Position numbers and translations under genes: made by a program. From Nonomuraea gerenzanensis (GTDB taxonomy: Bacteria > Actinomycetota > Actinomycetes > Streptosporangiales > Streptosporangiaceae): 64,000 nucleotides of DNA. Of this stretch, positions 17,192 to 25,194 are shown one piece after another. The first letter of the stretch is position 1. Every line of letters begins with the position of its first letter. The stretch lies in the NCBI RefSeq assembly GCF_020215645.1, contig NZ_CP084058.1, positions 10,656,501 to 10,720,500 on the forward strand, read 5' to 3'. The notes below the pieces were generated by a model. It was not told the DNA's origin. It was given only the letters and a program-made list of their open reading frames with translations, and ran no database searches.

Positions 17192-17872
17192 CTATGAGGC
17201 ACGGACGGCCAGCCGTCTGATCAGCGCCACCGCCTCATCCAGCAAGCTCAGCTCATACGCGCTGAGCCCCCGATCGGCGGCCCGCCGGGCCCGGGCCTCG
17301 TCGAGCGGCCCGGACGGGTCGAGGTCCGCGCCCAGCTCGGCCACCAGCACGCCGACCAGCCCGGTGGCCGGCGCCGCCAGCTCGCTCTCCCCGTCCACGG
17401 CAACCTGCGCGAGGATCACCGCCGACAGCGCGCAGTCGAGCGCGGGCCGCCCTTCCCTGGCGTTGCTCCAGTCGATCACCACGGGCCCGTCGGCCGTCAG
17501 CATCACGTTGTCCGGATGCAGGTCCAGGTGCAGGATCCGGTCGCGGGGGTCGCGGGACCCCCGGGCCGGGATCCGGTGCAGCCGCCGCAGCAGCGCGGCG
17601 AGCGTCCGGCCCGCCTCCTCGGCCCCGATCCGCCCGTCGAGCAGCGCGTGCAGCATCGTCGGCCCCGACACCCGCCGCATCACCAGGTCGGTGGCGCTGC
17701 TGTCGCCGGGGAAGACCTCGGGCACCGGGAACCCGTGCGCCGCCACGTGGGCCATGACCTCCAGCTCGCGCCGGGCGTCCAGGTCCACCCGGTAACGGCG
17801 CAGCACCCGCCCGTCGCCGAGCGCGTACACGTCGGCGCTGCGTCCGGCGCCGACCAGCTCCCCGATCTCCAT
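17192..17872 (-). CDS. APH-fold kinase
   Basis: 226 residues. ATP-lobe Gly-rich start VGAGRSADVYALGDGRVLRRY, catalytic loop LHLDLHPDNVML and metal motif VVIDWSNAREGRPALDCAL identify an aminoglycoside phosphotransferase family kinase. It converges on the NmrA-like gene with only 6 bases between the stops, and heads a same-strand run with the lipoprotein and secreted genes upstream. It differs clearly from the narI-linked kinase in sequence, so it does not look like a recent duplicate. Confidence 0.9.
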   Translation of the reverse strand: MEIGELVGAGRSADVYALGDGRVLRRYRVDLDARRELEVMAHVAAHGFPVPEVFPGDSSATDLVMRRVSGPTMLHALLDGRIGAEEAGRTLAALLRRLHRIPARGSRDPRDRILHLDLHPDNVMLTADGPVVIDWSNAREGRPALDCALSAVILAQVAVDGESELAAPATGLVGVLVAELGADLDPSGPLDEARARRAADRGLSAYELSLLDEAVALIRRLAVRAS

Positions 17873-17881
17873 GCTCCCAAG

Positions 17882-18439
17882 CTACGCGGCGACGGCCCGA
17901 TCCAGCTCGGCGAGATCGCCGGTGTGCTCGCGGGCCAGGTCCTCCGCCAGCCGCCGCGCCCCGGCCGCGCCGCCCGCGTCCCGTTCACCGTTCGCGACCA
18001 GCACGAGCTGCTCCAGATGCGCGCGCAGCAACGCGGCGAAGCGCCGGTCGAAGGCGCTCTTGCGCAGCCCCGCCAGGTCCTTCAGGTCCTGGGCCGTGGG
18101 CATGCCGGGCATGTCGTGCAGGGTGTGCGGGTTCTCACCGGTGATCCCCGCCTCGGCCAGCAGGGCACGCAGCCGGCCGCGGCCCGCCTCGTGCGCCTTG
18201 CCGAGCCGTACGGCCAGATCGGCCAGCGCCCGGCTGGACGCCCGCTCGGGTGCCAGCTCCAGCAACGGCAGGGCCCGCGTGTGCAGGGCGTCGGTGAGCT
18301 GCAGCCACGCCACATCGGTCACGGTGTACTCCGGGGCCGGGGCGGGTTCCCGTACGACAGGAGAACAGCCCGCCACCACGACGACCAGCACCATCCCCAC
18401 GAACCGCCGCCACACCGCCACGTCCGCTGTCCTTCCCAT
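17882..18439 (-). CDS. DUF305-like lipoprotein with altered histidines
   Basis: 185 residues from ATG 18439. A signal with lipobox VAGC (MVLVVVVAGCSP) indicates a lipid-anchored exported protein. The remainder is helical in two repeats, with GMPTAQDLKDLAGLRKSAFD matching the centre of DUF305 (ferritin-like, often copper-linked) proteins. In that family a His-His pair in each repeat is typical (MIPHHxxA); here the positions read ALHTRALPLLE and LLRAHLEQLVLV, so metal binding may be lost. Assignment is by pattern only. Confidence 0.7.
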   Translation of the reverse strand: MGRTADVAVWRRFVGMVLVVVVAGCSPVVREPAPAPEYTVTDVAWLQLTDALHTRALPLLELAPERASSRALADLAVRLGKAHEAGRGRLRALLAEAGITGENPHTLHDMPGMPTAQDLKDLAGLRKSAFDRRFAALLRAHLEQLVLVANGERDAGGAAGARRLAEDLAREHTGDLAELDRAVAA

Positions 18440-18499
18440 CACCGCGACCGGAGCGGCCGGGCGGGGCGCACGCGCACCCGCCCGGACCGGAGGAAACAC

Positions 18500-19336
18500 C
18501 TACGAAGGCCGCCCGTCGGCGCCGCACTTGATGATCGGCCGGATGCAGTCACGCACCCGCCGCTCCATCTCGGCCGCCGGCCAGGCGTTGAAGAAGTCGC
18601 CGTGCATCGTGAACCCGCCGCCCGACGACAGCCGGATGCGCGACGGGTCGCCGCTCACCGGGTAACGGATCACCTGCCGCAGCTTGGGCACCGGCACGGG
18701 ATGCGTGCTCGGGCAGGCCCCCGCCACCGGGTAGGCCATGTGGCTCTTGTGGTCGGCGGAGTCCAGGTCCCGCCCGTTCCAGCACTGCGGGAAGTCCAGG
18801 TACGACTCCAGCATGGTGCCGGACGGGCAGTTCACGAAGTCCTTGGAGGCTCCGACGTGCCCGGCGTGCAGGCACGACCAGCGGGAGATCGTGGTGTTGT
18901 CGGGCCCGGTCGCCCTGGCGTTGCCGGCGACGATCCGCAACCCCAGCGGGAGCGGCTGGATGCGGGCGATGATGTCGTCGCGCACCCCCTCCCCGAGGTA
19001 GTAGAACGTGACGATGGCCGGCTCGACGGGCGCGCCGTCGCGGTAGAGGGTCGGCACCCAGTACGACGACTTGTCCACGGCCGGGTTGCAGTTGGTGGCG
19101 CCGTTGAGCAGGTCGTTGAGCTGGGTGTGGGCGTTGGTGACCCGGCTGCCGAAGAAGCTGTGCATGTGCGAGGCGCCGGGCAGCCCGGGGAAGACGATCG
19201 GGTCGTCGGGCAGCCGGTGGCTGAACGGGCAGTCGGCGAGGAACTCCGCCACCCGTACGGGCGCGGCCGAGGCGGGCGCCGGAGCGGCCACCACGAACGT
19301 GCCGAGCAGCAGGGACAACAGGGCTAAGAGGCGCAT
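18500..19336 (-). CDS. Secreted DUF1996 protein
   Basis: 278 residues from ATG 19336, chosen because AAGGGAG stands 6-8 bases upstream; an ATG at 19360 overlaps the glucanase stop (ATGA) and could also be used. Signal peptide MRLLALLSLLLGTFVVAAPAPASA. The mature part has the DUF1996 pattern common in fungi and actinomycetes: HMHSFFGS near the N-terminus, YWVPTLY, YYLGEG, CPSG...YLDFPQCWNG and KSHMAYP. Function of DUF1996 is not established; it lies in the glucanase operon, so a carbohydrate-related role is likely. Confidence 0.88.
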   Translation of the reverse strand: MRLLALLSLLLGTFVVAAPAPASAAPVRVAEFLADCPFSHRLPDDPIVFPGLPGASHMHSFFGSRVTNAHTQLNDLLNGATNCNPAVDKSSYWVPTLYRDGAPVEPAIVTFYYLGEGVRDDIIARIQPLPLGLRIVAGNARATGPDNTTISRWSCLHAGHVGASKDFVNCPSGTMLESYLDFPQCWNGRDLDSADHKSHMAYPVAGACPSTHPVPVPKLRQVIRYPVSGDPSRIRLSSGGGFTMHGDFFNAWPAAEMERRVRDCIRPIIKCGADGRPS

Positions 19337-19356
19337 GGCGGCTCCCTTGACGGGGG

Positions 19357-21048
19357 TCATTGGTAGACCCGCACGTAGTCGACGAGCATCCGTGACGGGA
19401 ACGGCGTGGCGGCGTTCGGCGGCCCCGGCCAGTCGCCGCCCACCGCGAGGTTCAGGATGATGTAGTAGGGGTGGTCGAAGATCCACGGGCCGCGGGTCTG
19501 CTCCACCTGGTCCTTGCTGATCGCGAACACCGTCCGCCCGTCGAGCGTGTAGACGATGCCCTTGCTGTCCCAGTTCGCGGCCCAGACGTGGAAGTCGTCG
19601 GAGTAGTCGGCGCCGTTCGGCAGCGTGTACGGCGACCCGACGCCGCCGCCCCCGTTGTACGCGGGCGCGTGCACGGTCGAGTAGGACGTCTTCACGTCCT
19701 TGCCGAGGACCTCCATGATGTCGATCTCGCCGTTGTACGGCCACGGCCGCCCCGTCAGGAAGTCGGCGCCCATCATCCAGAACGCCGGCCACAGCCCGTC
19801 GCCCTTGGGCACCTTGATCCGGGCCTCGACGCGGCCGTAGGTGAAGTGGAACTTCGTGCCGGTGTTCATCCGGGCCGAGGTGTACTGGCAGGTGGTGCTG
19901 CCGGTGAGCGGGTCGGGCGGGCAGGCGGAGCCCGGGGTGGCCTGCTTGCGGGCCTCCATGACGAGGTGGCCCTGGCCGTCCATGGCGGCGTTGGCGTGGT
20001 CGGTGTAGTACTCAAGCTCGTTGTTCGGGCCGGTGCCGGGGTCGGCGCGCCACTTGGCGGGGTCGGGCCTGGCTCCCGCGGCGCCGTTGAACTCGTCGCT
20101 CCACACCAGGGCCGGCGGGTTGGCCGGGTCCCTGGGCGGGGCCGGCGGGTCGGTGGGGTTGCCGCCGGTGCCGTACACCTGGAACTCCCACAGGCTGTAG
20201 CCGTAGGCGCCGGACCGCTGGGTGCCGTACATGCGGACGTACCGGCCGGTGCCGCTGACGCTCAGCGTCTGCTTGAAGCCGGTGCCGGTGGTGGTGCTGT
20301 AGACGGTGGTCCAGGTGTTCGCGTCAGGGGAGGTCTGGAGCTGGAACGACCTGGCGTAGGCCGGGTCCCACTGCAGCACGACCCTGCTGATCCGGGCGGT
20401 CGCGCCGAGGTCCACGTAGATCCAGCCCGGGTCCGCCCAGGCCGCGGTGGCCCACCTGCTGGCGGGGTCGAGGTCGAACGCCCTGGCCGGGGTGCATTCC
20501 CAGCAGTTCCCGTCGTGCTGGGAGCTGGAGGCCACGCCGGGCTTGCCGTACGACAGCAGCCGCTCGCCGCTGGAGCCGCCTGCCCCGTAGACCTTGAACT
20601 CCCAGAGGCTGTAGCCCCAAGCCGTGGCGCGCTGGGTGCCGAGGACGCGCACGTACCGGCCGCTGCCGGACACGGCCAGGCTCTGGTTGCCGCCCGTGCC
20701 GGCGGCGGTGGAGTAGAGGTTGCTCCAGGAGCTGCCGTCGGTGGACGCCTGCACCTGGAAGGCGGTGGCGTGGGCGGTCTCCCAGCTCAGCTCGACCTGG
20801 CTGATGGTGGCGGTCGCGCCGAGGTCCACCTGGATCCACTGCGGGTCGGAGAACGCGCTGGACCAGCGGGTGCCGGGGTCGCCGTCCACGGCGGCGGAGG
20901 CGGGGAAGGCGGCGGCGCTCTCGGTGGAGGAGGCGGTGGCGGGCTTGCCCTGCGACAGCAGAGGGTCGGCGGCGTGGGCGGGCAGGGCTGACAGCAGGGG
21001 GGTCAGCAGGGCGGCGAGAGCCGCGAGACGGCGTAAGAGTGCGGTCAC
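19357..21048 (-). CDS. Secreted GH16 beta-glucanase with two F5/8C-type binding domains
   Basis: 563 residues from GTG 21048 (GGAG 8 bases upstream). Signal peptide ends near LPAHA. Two repeats of about 135 residues follow (LLSQGKPATAS..., LLSYGKPGVAS...), each ending in VRV/VRM and SLWEFKVYG/SLWEFQVYG, typical of coagulation factor 5/8 type C carbohydrate-binding modules. The C-terminal GH16 domain starts at LVWSDEFNG; the nucleophile/acid motif is GEIDIMEVLG. GH16 members with this arrangement are mostly endo-beta-1,3-glucanases (laminarinases). Two operator boxes upstream imply LacI control. Confidence 0.93.
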   Translation of the reverse strand: MTALLRRLAALAALLTPLLSALPAHAADPLLSQGKPATASSTESAAAFPASAAVDGDPGTRWSSAFSDPQWIQVDLGATATISQVELSWETAHATAFQVQASTDGSSWSNLYSTAAGTGGNQSLAVSGSGRYVRVLGTQRATAWGYSLWEFKVYGAGGSSGERLLSYGKPGVASSSQHDGNCWECTPARAFDLDPASRWATAAWADPGWIYVDLGATARISRVVLQWDPAYARSFQLQTSPDANTWTTVYSTTTGTGFKQTLSVSGTGRYVRMYGTQRSGAYGYSLWEFQVYGTGGNPTDPPAPPRDPANPPALVWSDEFNGAAGARPDPAKWRADPGTGPNNELEYYTDHANAAMDGQGHLVMEARKQATPGSACPPDPLTGSTTCQYTSARMNTGTKFHFTYGRVEARIKVPKGDGLWPAFWMMGADFLTGRPWPYNGEIDIMEVLGKDVKTSYSTVHAPAYNGGGGVGSPYTLPNGADYSDDFHVWAANWDSKGIVYTLDGRTVFAISKDQVEQTRGPWIFDHPYYIILNLAVGGDWPGPPNAATPFPSRMLVDYVRVYQ

Positions 21049-21079
21049 AACGTCTCCGTCAAACTGGGGGGAAGGTTCG

Positions 21080-21093
21080 AGGGAGCGCTCCCT
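21080..21093. promoter_or_regulatory. LacI-family operator box 1 (glucanase side)
   Basis: AGGGAGCGCTCCCT is a perfect 14-base palindrome 32 bases upstream of the glucanase start. It differs only at the outer bases from the CebR box (TGGGAGCGCTCCCA) known from Streptomyces cellobiose regulation. Confidence 0.85.
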
Positions 21094-21156
21094 GAGTAGG
21101 AGACTGCTCGCGACCGTAATCTCTGTCAAGGCCGGGGTTAACCTCTCCGACACTGA

Positions 21157-21170
21157 AGAGAGCGCTCTCT
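21157..21170. promoter_or_regulatory. LacI-family operator box 2
   Basis: AGAGAGCGCTCTCT, a perfect 14-base palindrome with the same AGCGCT core as box 1, centre to centre 77 bases away, about seven helical turns, so looping between the two boxes is possible. Confidence 0.85.
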
Positions 21171-21307
21171 GAAACACTTCCGGCCAGCCCCGTCCACCCC
21201 GCTACCTGCTGTTTCCCGCCGCGCCCCGGGACCGGTACCCGGACGCCGAGAAACATTGCCCTTCCCTGCCGCCTTGACTCTCCCGCACCCCGGACCCCAC
21301 CCTCATG

Positions 21308-21321
21308 GGGAAGCGCTCTCT
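21308..21321. promoter_or_regulatory. LacI-family operator box 3, in the leader of the lacI-type gene
   Basis: GGGAAGCGCTCTCT keeps the AGCGCT core and a perfect right half. It lies 17 bases before the preferred GTG start of the regulator gene, so the regulator probably represses itself. Confidence 0.7.
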
Positions 21322-21337
21322 CGTACGGAGGAGGGAA

Positions 21338-22327
21338 GTGAACAGACCCACCCTGGAAGCCGTGGCCGCCCGGGCCGGCGTCTCCAAGTCCAGCGTCTCC
21401 CGAGTGATCAACGGCGCCACCACCGTCGCCCCGTCCATCCGCGAGGTCGTGCTGCGCGCCGTCAGGGAGCTGGGCTACGTCCCGCACGCCGCCGCCCGCA
21501 ACCTCGCCACCCGCCGCACGAACGCCGTCGCCCTCGTCGTCTCCGACCCGCCCAAGGGCCTGGTCTCCGACGACCCGATGTTCTCCGCCGTGGTCCGCCA
21601 GGCCAGCAGGAAGCTGGAGGCGGCGGGCAAGCAGGTGGTGCTCATGCTGGCCGGCTCTCAGGACAGCCGCGCCCGGGTCGCCCAGTACGTGGCGGCCGGC
21701 CATGTGGACGGCGTCCTGCTCGTCTCCATGCACGGCGCCGACTCGCTGCCCGCCACGCTGGCCCGCAAGGGCATCCCGATCGTCTCGCTGGGCCGCACGA
21801 ACCCCGCCGTCCCCTACGTGGACAACGACAACCCCGGCGGCGCCGACCTCGCCGTACGCCATCTCCTGCGGCAGGGCAGGCGCAGGGTGGCCACCATCAC
21901 GGGCCCGCTGGACATGACCGCCTCCCAGGAGCGCCTCACCGGTTACACCGACGTCATGCGCGAAACCTGCCATCGCTCCATCGTCGCCATCGGCGACTTC
22001 ACCCGCGTCTCGGGCGCCGACGCCATGCGCCAGCTCCTCCAGGACGACCCCGGCCTGGACGCCGTCTTCGCCGCCAACGACCTCATGGCCATCGGCGCCC
22101 TGCGCACCCTGCGGGAGGCGGGGCGCAGGGTGCCGGACGACGTGGCGGTGGTCGGCTTCGACGACATCGAGGCCGCCCTCTACACCGCCCCCGCGTTGAC
22201 CACGGTCCACAGCCCGATGACCGACTGGGCCGGCGCGACGGTGGAGCTGCTGCTGGGGTTGTTCGAGGGCGGGCCCGAGGAGCCGGTGCTGCTCCCGGCC
22301 GAGCTGGTGGTACGGGAGTCGGCTTGA
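21338..22327 (+). CDS. LacI-family transcriptional regulator of the glucanase locus
   Basis: 329 residues from GTG 21338, chosen because GGAGGAGGGA precedes it; an upstream ATG at 21305 would translate through operator box 3. N-terminal helix-turn-helix TLEAVAARAGVSKSSVSRVI and hinge LGYVPHAAARNLATRR, then a periplasmic-binding-protein-like sensor (residues 60-329) with VVGFDDIEAA near the C-terminus. Divergent from the glucanase gene and flanked by three matching boxes, it is most simply a sugar-responsive repressor released by a glucan breakdown product. Confidence 0.94.
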   Translation: MNRPTLEAVAARAGVSKSSVSRVINGATTVAPSIREVVLRAVRELGYVPHAAARNLATRRTNAVALVVSDPPKGLVSDDPMFSAVVRQASRKLEAAGKQVVLMLAGSQDSRARVAQYVAAGHVDGVLLVSMHGADSLPATLARKGIPIVSLGRTNPAVPYVDNDNPGGADLAVRHLLRQGRRRVATITGPLDMTASQERLTGYTDVMRETCHRSIVAIGDFTRVSGADAMRQLLQDDPGLDAVFAANDLMAIGALRTLREAGRRVPDDVAVVGFDDIEAALYTAPALTTVHSPMTDWAGATVELLLGLFEGGPEEPVLLPAELVVRESA

Positions 22328-22370
22328 TCATAATGGCGGGGATTCGTTTTTCGCTCGGAGCGGAGTACAC

Positions 22371-23435
22371 GTGCGCTTATCCCCCTCAGAACGGCTGAGC
22401 ATTGTCCGGCCCTTTCGCCGCCTAGCTGCCTCGCTGAGCGCCTTGACCATGACGATCGGCCTGCTCCTCGCCGGAGCACCCGCGGCCTCGGCAGCGGATT
22501 CGATCACTTACCTCGGCCTGACCCCCTCCACGTCCTCGTCGGAAGTCGAGATCGTCACGGGCAGCGGCAGGCTGTTCGCGTCCGCCCGCGATCGAATCGT
22601 GGTGACGGACACCGACGGCACACTGATCGGCTACATCACCGACCTGTCATACGTGGTGGGCCTCACGGTGACACCCGACGGAACCCGGCTGTACGCGGCA
22701 CTGCGTGATTCGAACGAGGTCGTTGAGATCGACACCTCGACTCTCGCGATCACCCGGCGGTTCGACTTCGCGGCGTACACGTGCCCGTACCGCTTGTCGC
22801 TGTCCGGCAACATGCTGTGGACGGGGCACGGGTGTGGACCGGGGAATGGCGGGGTTGCAAGCCTCGACCTGTCGGCCCCGGCCCCGCAGCCCGTCACCGC
22901 CTTGACGGGGCTGGCCTACGCGCCCATGCTCGCCGCCGCGCAGAACACACTCGTGCTCGGCTACTCCCGCGTCTCCCCGTCCACGCTGATGTCCTACGAC
23001 GTGAGCACAGGTTCTCCGCAGCTTCTCGGCGAGATCGACGGCCTGCCCTACCTCTCCGACTTGTCCATCACACCGGACGGCTCGACGGCACTGGCGGCGT
23101 TCCCGACCCGGCTGGAAGGCTGGGACACCTCAAGCCTCACAATGGTCCGCCAATACGGCGAGAACGCCGCGGCCCAGGGCAGTGCCGTGGCCGTGGCCGT
23201 CACCCCGGACGGCACCAAGGTCGTCGGCGGCTGGACCGTCCGGGGCGTCGAGGTGTACGACCTGGTGACGGGCGTGATGACCTACGCGAAGACGAGTCCC
23301 ACCGGTTGGTCGAGCCCCATGGTCGACACCGGCGCCATCACCACCGTCGGCGACGAGGTCTTCAGCGTGCTGCGGACCAGGGGTTCCACTGTCCTGCGCC
23401 TGTGGAAACTGGAAGACGCCACTCTGACACCATGA
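22371..23435 (+). CDS. Secreted YncE-like beta-propeller protein
   Basis: 354 residues from GTG 22371 (GGAG about 10 bases upstream). The signal peptide ends near APAASAA. The mature part repeats blades with VTPDGTRLYAA, ITPDGSTALAAF and VTPDGTKVVGGW, the YVTN/YncE-type beta-propeller signature. No catalytic residues or anchors are seen; the protein ends right after the propeller. Base composition is somewhat less GC-rich than its neighbours. Function unknown; such propellers bind proteins or surfaces outside the cell. Confidence 0.8.
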   Translation: MRLSPSERLSIVRPFRRLAASLSALTMTIGLLLAGAPAASAADSITYLGLTPSTSSSEVEIVTGSGRLFASARDRIVVTDTDGTLIGYITDLSYVVGLTVTPDGTRLYAALRDSNEVVEIDTSTLAITRRFDFAAYTCPYRLSLSGNMLWTGHGCGPGNGGVASLDLSAPAPQPVTALTGLAYAPMLAAAQNTLVLGYSRVSPSTLMSYDVSTGSPQLLGEIDGLPYLSDLSITPDGSTALAAFPTRLEGWDTSSLTMVRQYGENAAAQGSAVAVAVTPDGTKVVGGWTVRGVEVYDLVTGVMTYAKTSPTGWSSPMVDTGAITTVGDEVFSVLRTRGSTVLRLWKLEDATLTP

Positions 23436-23451
23436 CGTGCCCCGGATGGAC

Positions 23452-23484
23452 GTAGGCCACCCCTGCCTTCAAGGGGCGGCCTAC
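23452..23484. terminator. Bidirectional terminator hairpin
   Basis: GTAGGCC pairs with GGCCTAC and, inside, CCCCT pairs with AGGGG. It stands between the convergent propeller and rtcB genes, 16 bases from one stop and 11 from the other, so it can serve both. Confidence 0.75.
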
Positions 23485-23495
23485 GGCCCCATGGT

Positions 23496-24683
23496 TCAGC
23501 CCTTGATGCAGATGAGCTGCCGCAGGTGCGCGACCACCTGCACGAGATCCGTCTGAGCCGCCATCACCGACTCCAGATCCTTGTACGCCCCCGGGATCTC
23601 ATCCAGCACCCCGGAGTCCTTACGGCACTCCACCCCCGCCGTCTGCGCCTCCAGATCCTTCACCGTGAACGTCTTCTTCGCCTTGTTCCGGCTCATCTTC
23701 CGGCCGGCCCCGTGCGAGGCCGAGTTGAACGCCGCCGCGTTGCCCAGCCCCTTCACGATGTACGTCCCGGTGGCCATCGAGCCGGGGATGATCCCCAGCT
23801 CCCCCGCCCCGGCCCGGATCGCGCCCTTGCGGGTGACGAGCACGTCCACCCCGTCGTACCGCTCCTCGGCCACGTAGTTGTGGTGGCAGGAGATCGGCTG
23901 CTCGAAGGTGATCTCGGGCAGGTGCCGCCGCAGCACGTCGCACACCAGCCCCATCATCAGCGCCCGGTTGCGCCGCGCGTAGTCCTGCGCCCAGAACAGG
24001 TCGCGCCGGTAGGCGTCCATCTCCGGCGTGTGGCCGAGGAAGACCGCCAGGTCCCGGTCCACCAGCCCCTGGTTGTGCGTCAGCCCGCGGGCCACCCCGA
24101 TGTGGTGCTCCGCCAGCTCCTTGCCGATGTTGCGCGAGCCGGAGTGCAGCACGACCCACACCCAGCCCTCGTCGTCGGCGCACACCTCGAGGAAGTGGTT
24201 ACCGCCGCCGAGCGTGCCCATCTGGACCTCCGCCCGCTCGCGCCGCGCCATCACGGCCGGCGCCAGTTCTTCGAAGCCCTTCCAGAACTCCGCCCATCCG
24301 GCCTGCTTGACCCCCTGCACCTTGGCCGGGTCGACCGGCAGCTTGTGGTGCCCGAACCCGACCGGCACCGCCTGCTCCAGCCGCCGGCGCAGGTAGGCCA
24401 GGTTGTCGGGGAGCTGCGCGGCCTGGTAGGACGTCTTCACCGCGGTCATCCCGCACCCGATGTCCACCCCGACGGCCGCCGGCGAGACCGCGTCCCGCAT
24501 CGCGATGACCGAGCCCACCGTCGCGCCCTTGCCGTGGTGCACGTCCGGCATGACGGCGACACCGTGGACCCACTCCAGGTTCGCCACGTTACGCAGCTGC
24601 TGCATCGCCTGCGGCTCGACCGTCTCCGGCTCCGCCCACATCCGCAGCGGTCGCCGCGTTCCTGTCACCTCGTTGTACGTCAT
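23496..24683 (-). CDS. rtcB: RtcB-family RNA-splicing ligase
   Basis: 395 residues from ATG 24683 with GGAGG 9 bases upstream. Motifs in order: DVHHGKGATVGS, VDIGCGMTAVKT (Mn-binding Cys), GNHFLEV, LHSGSRNIGKE, ISCHHNY and SHGAGRKMSRNKAK, whose His is the guanylylated residue in RtcB. RtcB joins 2',3'-cyclic phosphate and 5'-OH RNA ends using GTP. It is at the short end of the family (about 400-480). No archease or rtcA gene is adjacent; a role in RNA repair after ribonuclease toxins is an inference only. Confidence 0.95.
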   Translation of the reverse strand: MTYNEVTGTRRPLRMWAEPETVEPQAMQQLRNVANLEWVHGVAVMPDVHHGKGATVGSVIAMRDAVSPAAVGVDIGCGMTAVKTSYQAAQLPDNLAYLRRRLEQAVPVGFGHHKLPVDPAKVQGVKQAGWAEFWKGFEELAPAVMARRERAEVQMGTLGGGNHFLEVCADDEGWVWVVLHSGSRNIGKELAEHHIGVARGLTHNQGLVDRDLAVFLGHTPEMDAYRRDLFWAQDYARRNRALMMGLVCDVLRRHLPEITFEQPISCHHNYVAEERYDGVDVLVTRKGAIRAGAGELGIIPGSMATGTYIVKGLGNAAAFNSASHGAGRKMSRNKAKKTFTVKDLEAQTAGVECRKDSGVLDEIPGAYKDLESVMAAQTDLVQVVAHLRQLICIKG

Positions 24684-24764
24684 CTCGTATCGCCTCCTCC
24701 CGGTCACACTCCGAACACGATCTATCAGGCCAGAGTTCTCATACCCCCCGCAACCGATTTAGCC

Positions 24765-25088
24765 TCAGTTGCCGTACTGCTTGGTCTCGGGCTTCTCCAC
24801 CATGAGCACGTGCGCGGGCTCGTCCGCCACCGGCCGGTGCCGCAGCCCGCGCGGGACGACGAAGATCGAGCCGGGCGTCATGACGACCGGCTCCCGCCCC
24901 TCCAGCTCCAGCCGGAACGTCCCGTCCCAGCACAGGAACAGCTCGTCCTCGTCGTGGTAGTGCCAGGGGAACTCGCCGTGGAGCTGGGCCAGCCGGACCA
25001 CGGCGTCGTTCACCTCGGCGAGCCGGCGCTGCTGCCAGGGGCCGGGCAGCGTCCCGATGGCCTCGGGGACCGATACTGCACCTGTCAT
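24765..25088 (-). CDS. Small cupin-domain protein
   Basis: 107 residues. Cupin motif 1 is WHYHDEDELFLCWDG (His, His, Glu metal ligands) and motif 2 is GSIFVVPRGLRHRPVAD (Pro-Gly and His). A single-domain cupin of this size may be an isomerase, dioxygenase or sensor; no substrate can be assigned. Same strand as rtcB but 81 bases apart. Confidence 0.9.
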   Translation of the reverse strand: MTGAVSVPEAIGTLPGPWQQRRLAEVNDAVVRLAQLHGEFPWHYHDEDELFLCWDGTFRLELEGREPVVMTPGSIFVVPRGLRHRPVADEPAHVLMVEKPETKQYGN

Positions 25089-25194
25089 GGTTCTGCCTCC
25101 TTGATGCGTTGGACGCGTCCCATCACATCGGCAGGAATGGCCCGCTTACAGAGCCAATCTCATCGAATTGGTCCGCCGATCGGTCCAATCGGCT

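Noticed and set aside
15665..17872. Two APH-fold kinases flanking the NmrA-like gene as a recent duplication
   Set aside because: They share only the family motifs, are on opposite strands and differ in length and catalytic-loop context.
23496..24683. RtcB gene as part of a phage-defence operon
   Set aside because: Neighbours are a secreted propeller and a cupin with no toxin, nuclease or archease gene; nothing supports a defence cluster.
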